Below, in pieces: positions 60,659 to 64,000 of a DNA stretch of 64,000 nt (positions are counted from its first letter, which is position 1; each line of letters begins with the position of its first letter). Position numbers and translations under genes: made by a program. The DNA is from Bacillota bacterium (GTDB taxonomy: Bacteria > Bacillota > Clostridia > Oscillospirales > Ethanoligenentaceae). Below the pieces are notes generated by a model. That model was given only the letters and a program-made list of their open reading frames with translations, had not been told where the DNA came from and searched no databases. The stretch spans positions 43,661 to 107,660 of the forward strand of contig JAEWAE010000039.1 in NCBI GenBank assembly GCA_023391835.1. The letters run 5' to 3'.

Positions 60659-62016
60659 GTAAGTTCAAGTATTCTGAATGCGAACAACAATTTAATAATG
60701 TTCTAAATTATCAGGCTCAAGAACTGAAGAATATTAAACGCCCGGATATGTCCAGAGTAGATGAACGTATATCGGAGAGTGAATTGCTACTGAAATCTCT
60801 TGGACATTCTTTGACAGACATTCCCACGGTATCTTCGATACAGACGAAAAAAACTATTATTATTCCTACTTGGGAAGAGTTATGTATAGAAGCAGAACAA
60901 GCTGTTGGAAATAGTACTGAACTGGGGCCGCTGTTTACTGAGGAAGAATTGCAAGTAAATGAGCAAGCCATAAAGCTACTGAATGAAGAATTCAATGCTG
61001 TACATAGACTTGATAAGTTTGATGTAACCATCAGCGTTGCGGCTGGCTTATTGGGAGCAGCCGTTGATATCTTACTGGTAGGAATTCCTCAGAAAACTCC
61101 GGATGGACTTAAAGCAGGCCCTTTGTCGGATTATGTGCGTCAGTGGTTTGACAAGAAGTTCCCTGAAGAGGAAATGGACAAGCTCGCGAATTCAAAGGCT
61201 AGCAAGGTTCCGTATGATGCTCAGGATAACAGAAATACCACAGAGTATGTAAATGGTCTATCAGCATACTATCATAGACTTTTGGCACTTGGCCATGACC
61301 CATTATTAGGTCTAATATTTGGTGTATTCGATATTATGACAGGCAGAATGACTACCATCGATAAAACCGGCAAAATTTTATCTCAGGTAATGGAGAATTA
61401 TGCAGATAGAAAAGAAAGTGATATTTTTGCAGCCATAGCAAAGCAAATAATCCATCTCAAATCAGATATTACGACATCGATGGGGTTGCCAGCACCGTTG
61501 ATGAGCTTATTTAATTTGCTTCAATTTGGGAGCATAGGTGAAGCGGAACAGACTATCGCTGAAATTGTACAGGGAATGTATTATCAAGGGTATGATTTCA
61601 TACATTTCTGCTCAATGTCGATACCAACTATGTTAATTGAGGTAATTGTAAGAATTGGATATGCATTCAAGCGAATTAAGGAAGGTCATTCTGTAAAGGA
61701 ATCCATCCCATTCTCTCTCAATAGAGAAAAGCATCCGAAGCTCAATACGATGTTGTTTATTGGACATTCGGCAGCAACAGCCGTAAATACAGGAAAAATC
61801 TATTTTACAAGGAATCCGATGGCTATAAACTATCCTCAGTGGATTGCTTTTGCAAAGTATTCATACAAACAATTAAAATGGTGCTTATTAGAAAAACCAG
61901 AACTCCGTGACGCGTATGTTAGAGGCGTAATTTGTGAAGAGTTGAATGTTGTTTATAACGAGATAGACGAGAGCTTACAAGAGCTTACCGAAAAGTACAT
62001 AGTTGTTATAAGTTAA
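60655..62016 (+). CDS. 453-residue protein of unknown function, coupled to the glycine-zipper protein
   Basis: Starts at GTG overlapping the upstream stop by four bases, indicating coupled translation. Not recognised. The N-terminal 115 residues are helical and charged (YSECEQQFNNVLNYQAQELKN; later a TWEELCIEAEQAVG segment). A hydrophobic stretch lies at about 122-145 (ISVAAGLLGAAVDILLVGIP), then a polar middle with LLALGHDPLLGLIFGVFDIMTG (about 202-223), and a C-terminal part with FIGHSAATAVNTGKIYF and a NYPQWIAFAKYSYKQLKWCLL segment. Several histidines and acidic residues are candidate catalytic groups, but no known motif is seen. Probably membrane-associated; the effector or sensor partner of the module. 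Confidence 0.7.
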   Translation: MSKFKYSECEQQFNNVLNYQAQELKNIKRPDMSRVDERISESELLLKSLGHSLTDIPTVSSIQTKKTIIIPTWEELCIEAEQAVGNSTELGPLFTEEELQVNEQAIKLLNEEFNAVHRLDKFDVTISVAAGLLGAAVDILLVGIPQKTPDGLKAGPLSDYVRQWFDKKFPEEEMDKLANSKASKVPYDAQDNRNTTEYVNGLSAYYHRLLALGHDPLLGLIFGVFDIMTGRMTTIDKTGKILSQVMENYADRKESDIFAAIAKQIIHLKSDITTSMGLPAPLMSLFNLLQFGSIGEAEQTIAEIVQGMYYQGYDFIHFCSMSIPTMLIEVIVRIGYAFKRIKEGHSVKESIPFSLNREKHPKLNTMLFIGHSAATAVNTGKIYFTRNPMAINYPQWIAFAKYSYKQLKWCLLEKPELRDAYVRGVICEELNVVYNEIDESLQELTEKYIVVIS

Positions 62017-62051
62017 AAACACCCTCCTGACAATCAAGGTCAGGAGGGTGT
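62014..62051 (-). terminator. Terminator of the serine recombinase gene
   Basis: Perfect 13-base stem ACACCCTCCTGAC (62019-62031) and complement (62039-62051), loop AATCAAG, with the A-run at its left giving TTTTT on the minus strand. It may also end the island operon on the plus strand, where no T-run follows. Confidence 0.85.
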
Positions 62052-62065
62052 CATGCTTAATGTGA

Positions 62066-63634
62066 TTATTCCTCAACATCAACCGTTACGCCAGATTTGA
62101 ATTCCACAGTGAATTTATCCTCGTAGATGGTGACTTTTTCAATCAGCCGGCGGACAAGCGGCTCGTCGTATTCCGTAATGGCAGTGGGCTGTTTCTGCAG
62201 GAAGTCGCCCATATCGGTGATGCGTTTTTTCAGTTCATCCCGGCCGACGTTATCGAGCTGCACTTTTTGCTTTTCCTCGCGCAGGCGGTAAATCTCGTCG
62301 GCGACATCCTCGTAGTCGTCTTTGGAACTGGCCAGCTTCAAAAGCTCGATTTGAAGTTCCTCGAGCCGCTTGTCGATAGTGGCCAGTGTCTGGTCGTTCT
62401 CATGGATTATGACCGTTTCGATGTTGTTCTGAAGGGTGACAAGGAAGGTATTCTTGTCGCACAAAGCTTGGTTGATAGCGGTAACCAGCACCTGTTCGAT
62501 TTGGCTTTCCGGCACAGTTCGAGCATCGCAGAACAGACCAGTGTTTTCCAAGCGGCTGACGCACCGCCAGACCACAGATTTTTTACCACGATTGTTCCAG
62601 TGAACCCGCCGGAACACCTCTCCGCAGTTTCCGCAGATAATCATTTGAGCGAAACAGTGGTTACTGCTGAAGGTTCTGTTTTTCCCATTCGGGCTGGTGT
62701 GGACGATTCGGCGGCGGATAAGCTCCTCCTGTACCTGCATGAAAATTTCACGCGGGATGATCGCCTCATGGCTGTTTTCCACATAGTATTGCGGAACAAG
62801 ACCGTTGTTCTTTACCCGCTTTTTTGTAAGGAAGTCAACGGTATATGTCTTCTGTAGAAGTGCATCGCCGATGTATTTCTCATTCCGCAAAATCTGGTTC
62901 ACGTTGCTGGTATGCCATCTTTCCTTACCGGCTCCGTTCAGAATACCGTCCGCTTCCAGACCGCGGGCAATTTTAAGCATGCTGGCTCCTTCAAGGTATT
63001 CCCGGTAAATGCGTTTTACGACATCAGCTTCTTCCGGCACTATTACAAGATGCTTATTCTCATCCTTGGTATAACCGAGGAATCGGGCACAATTTATCTG
63101 GATTTCGCCCTGCTGGTAGCGGTATTGCAGACCCAGCTTGACGTTTTGGCTCAAAGACTGGCTCTCCTGCTGGGCAAGCGATGCCATAATCGTCAGCATA
63201 ACCTCACCCTTGGAATCCATGGAGTTGATATTTTCCTTCTCGAAAAATACCGGAATGTTCTTGTCCTTGAGTTGACGGATGTATTTCAAGCAGTCCAGCG
63301 TATTTCGGGCAAACCGGCTGATGGACTTCGTGATTACCATGTCGATATTGCCGGCCATGCACTCGTCAATCATGCGGTTGAATTCCTCACGCTTTTTTGT
63401 ATTGGTGCCTGATATACCGTCGTCCGCATAGATGCCGGCCAATTCCCAGTCTGGGTGACCATTAATGTAAGCGGTGTAGTGTTCAATCTGCGCATCATAA
63501 CTGGTCGCCTGCTCGTCGCTGTCTGTGGAAACGCGGCAGTAGGCAGCAACGCGGAGCTTCGGTTTTTCTTCGTCCTTGCTCTTTCGGGTATGCTTCCTTG
63601 CCGGAATCACGGTTACGTTCTTACTGACCTCCAT
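62066..63634 (-). CDS. Large serine recombinase (site-specific integrase/resolvase)
   Basis: A 522-residue large serine recombinase. The resolvase domain begins at about 30 with VAAYCRVSTDSDEQATSYDAQ (nucleophile serine in CRVS), followed by GIYADDGISGTNTKKREEFNRMI and ITKSISRFARNTLD. The recombinase domain (about 180-290) and a zinc-ribbon domain with CGNCGEVFRR...WRC...FCDAR follow, then a coiled coil (about 405-470). The ATG at 63634 is nine bases from GGAGG; the first ATG at 63640 lies too close. Such enzymes integrate and excise elements at att sites; likely the integrase of this island or of an adjoining element. Confidence 0.93.
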   Translation of the reverse strand: MEVSKNVTVIPARKHTRKSKDEEKPKLRVAAYCRVSTDSDEQATSYDAQIEHYTAYINGHPDWELAGIYADDGISGTNTKKREEFNRMIDECMAGNIDMVITKSISRFARNTLDCLKYIRQLKDKNIPVFFEKENINSMDSKGEVMLTIMASLAQQESQSLSQNVKLGLQYRYQQGEIQINCARFLGYTKDENKHLVIVPEEADVVKRIYREYLEGASMLKIARGLEADGILNGAGKERWHTSNVNQILRNEKYIGDALLQKTYTVDFLTKKRVKNNGLVPQYYVENSHEAIIPREIFMQVQEELIRRRIVHTSPNGKNRTFSSNHCFAQMIICGNCGEVFRRVHWNNRGKKSVVWRCVSRLENTGLFCDARTVPESQIEQVLVTAINQALCDKNTFLVTLQNNIETVIIHENDQTLATIDKRLEELQIELLKLASSKDDYEDVADEIYRLREEKQKVQLDNVGRDELKKRITDMGDFLQKQPTAITEYDEPLVRRLIEKVTIYEDKFTVEFKSGVTVDVEE

Positions 63635-63875
63635 CAACATTCACCTCCGTTTCTATCAGACTGTAGGCGTATTCCGCCTGCTGGAATGGGTCGTCAAACT
63701 GTTCTGTGCCTTCGCTGATGCGGAAGGCGGTGGGATAGACGACCTCTTTTTTTGCTTTTGGTTCTCGGACTCGGCCGAGTTTTTCTGCCCGTCTGATACG
63801 TTCTGCTTCAGCAGCCTTAAATGTGTCCGGGTCGATAAGCGCCGGGTAATATTCGTCACCGAGATAGCGCTTATG
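63621..63875 (-). pseudogene. C-terminal fragment of a second serine recombinase-associated protein
   Basis: Minus-strand frame reading KRYLGDEYYPALIDPDTF, then AERIRRAEKLGRVREPKAKKEV, then TEQFDDPFQQAEYAYSLIETEV, and stopping at 63621-63623. This is typical of the C-terminal end of recombinases found next to others in Clostridial conjugative elements. The match begins abruptly: in-frame TGA lies at 63878-63876 and sequence beyond 63876 is unrelated. No start codon is available, so it is a remnant. Its stop overlaps the start of the intact recombinase, as in intact tandem recombinase genes. Confidence 0.75.
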
Positions 63876-64000
63876 TCAACGCCGGGATTTTTTTGACCCA
63901 AAACGCCGGCCGGAAATGACCCGCATCGCCGGTTATACGAGCGCCGGTCACCCTACCGCCGGAATATCCGCCGGCGGAACTGTCTGAACGCCGGTCTTGA
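63876..64000. repeat. CGCCGG-rich segment at the recombinase break point
   Basis: The last 125 bases contain at least six copies of CGCCGG/ACGCCGG at irregular 12-25 base steps (for example around 63881, 63905, 63930, 63943, 63966, 63984). Composition changes abruptly from the recombinase to this segment. No gene is visible. It may be the edge of another element or of chromosomal DNA re-entered after a deletion. Confidence 0.45.

Noticed and set aside
63656..63901. An 81-codon minus-strand frame with an ATG at 63901
   Set aside because: It is out of frame with the clear recombinase remnant covering the same bases.

Overview
The window is about 64 kb of a high-GC (roughly 60% by eye) low-oxygen Firmicute, most likely a Clostridia member of the Oscillospiraceae/Ruminococcaceae type. 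The evidence is AGGAGG-type ribosome sites with many TTG/GTG starts, sigma-A promoters with 17-base spacers, a rubredoxin + FprA oxygen-detoxifying pair, AddAB, a SpoIVFB-like protease, a DUF5685 protein and the TIGR03960/DUF2344 radical-SAM pair. The species cannot be named from this sequence.

Layout. 1-2200: the start of a type IV pilus/type II secretion operon (pilB running off the left edge, prepilin peptidase) and a 46-residue proline-rich micro-gene. 2.3-13.2 kb: an alpha/beta hydrolase; a leftward GDP-sugar operon (manC, a DPM1-like glycosyltransferase, gmd, rmd) with a GT-C-like membrane protein; a decayed stretch; and a 921-residue secreted glucosaminidase with six Ig-like repeats. 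13.2-25.7 kb: a rightward surface-polysaccharide operon with dTDP-rhamnose synthesis (rfbA, D, C, B), an ABC exporter pair (Wzm/Wzt type) and five glycosyltransferases, next to one further divergent glycosyltransferase. GDP-deoxyhexose and dTDP-rhamnose donors are therefore made side by side for cell-surface glycans.

25.7-58.9 kb is a conserved housekeeping backbone. It holds pyrB with a leader/attenuator and a C-terminal PyrI-like zinc motif, an RlmI-type methyltransferase, a DedA protein, a flippase, addB-addA, rpmE, a YigZ-family gene, dnaG-rpoD, an Rrf2 regulator, rubredoxin, fprA, DUF5685, a DnaJ-domain protein, wecB, a SpoIVFA/FB-like pair, the radical-SAM/DUF2344 pair, a ComEC-like hydrolase, DUF3006, a peroxiredoxin with a long repetitive tail, a frameshifted UPF0173 hydrolase, an RlmA-type methyltransferase, a D,D-carboxypeptidase and an RlmD-type methyltransferase.

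From about 59 kb the base composition drops sharply (AT-rich) and a mobile island begins. It has 30-base-period direct repeats, an operator-controlled HTH regulator with a glycine-rich membrane tail, a second glycine-rich membrane protein, an unrecognised 453-residue protein, then a large serine recombinase on the opposite strand and the broken end of a second recombinase. The three-gene module 59393-62016 is the best candidate here for an undescribed system. No tRNA, rRNA or CRISPR array was seen.
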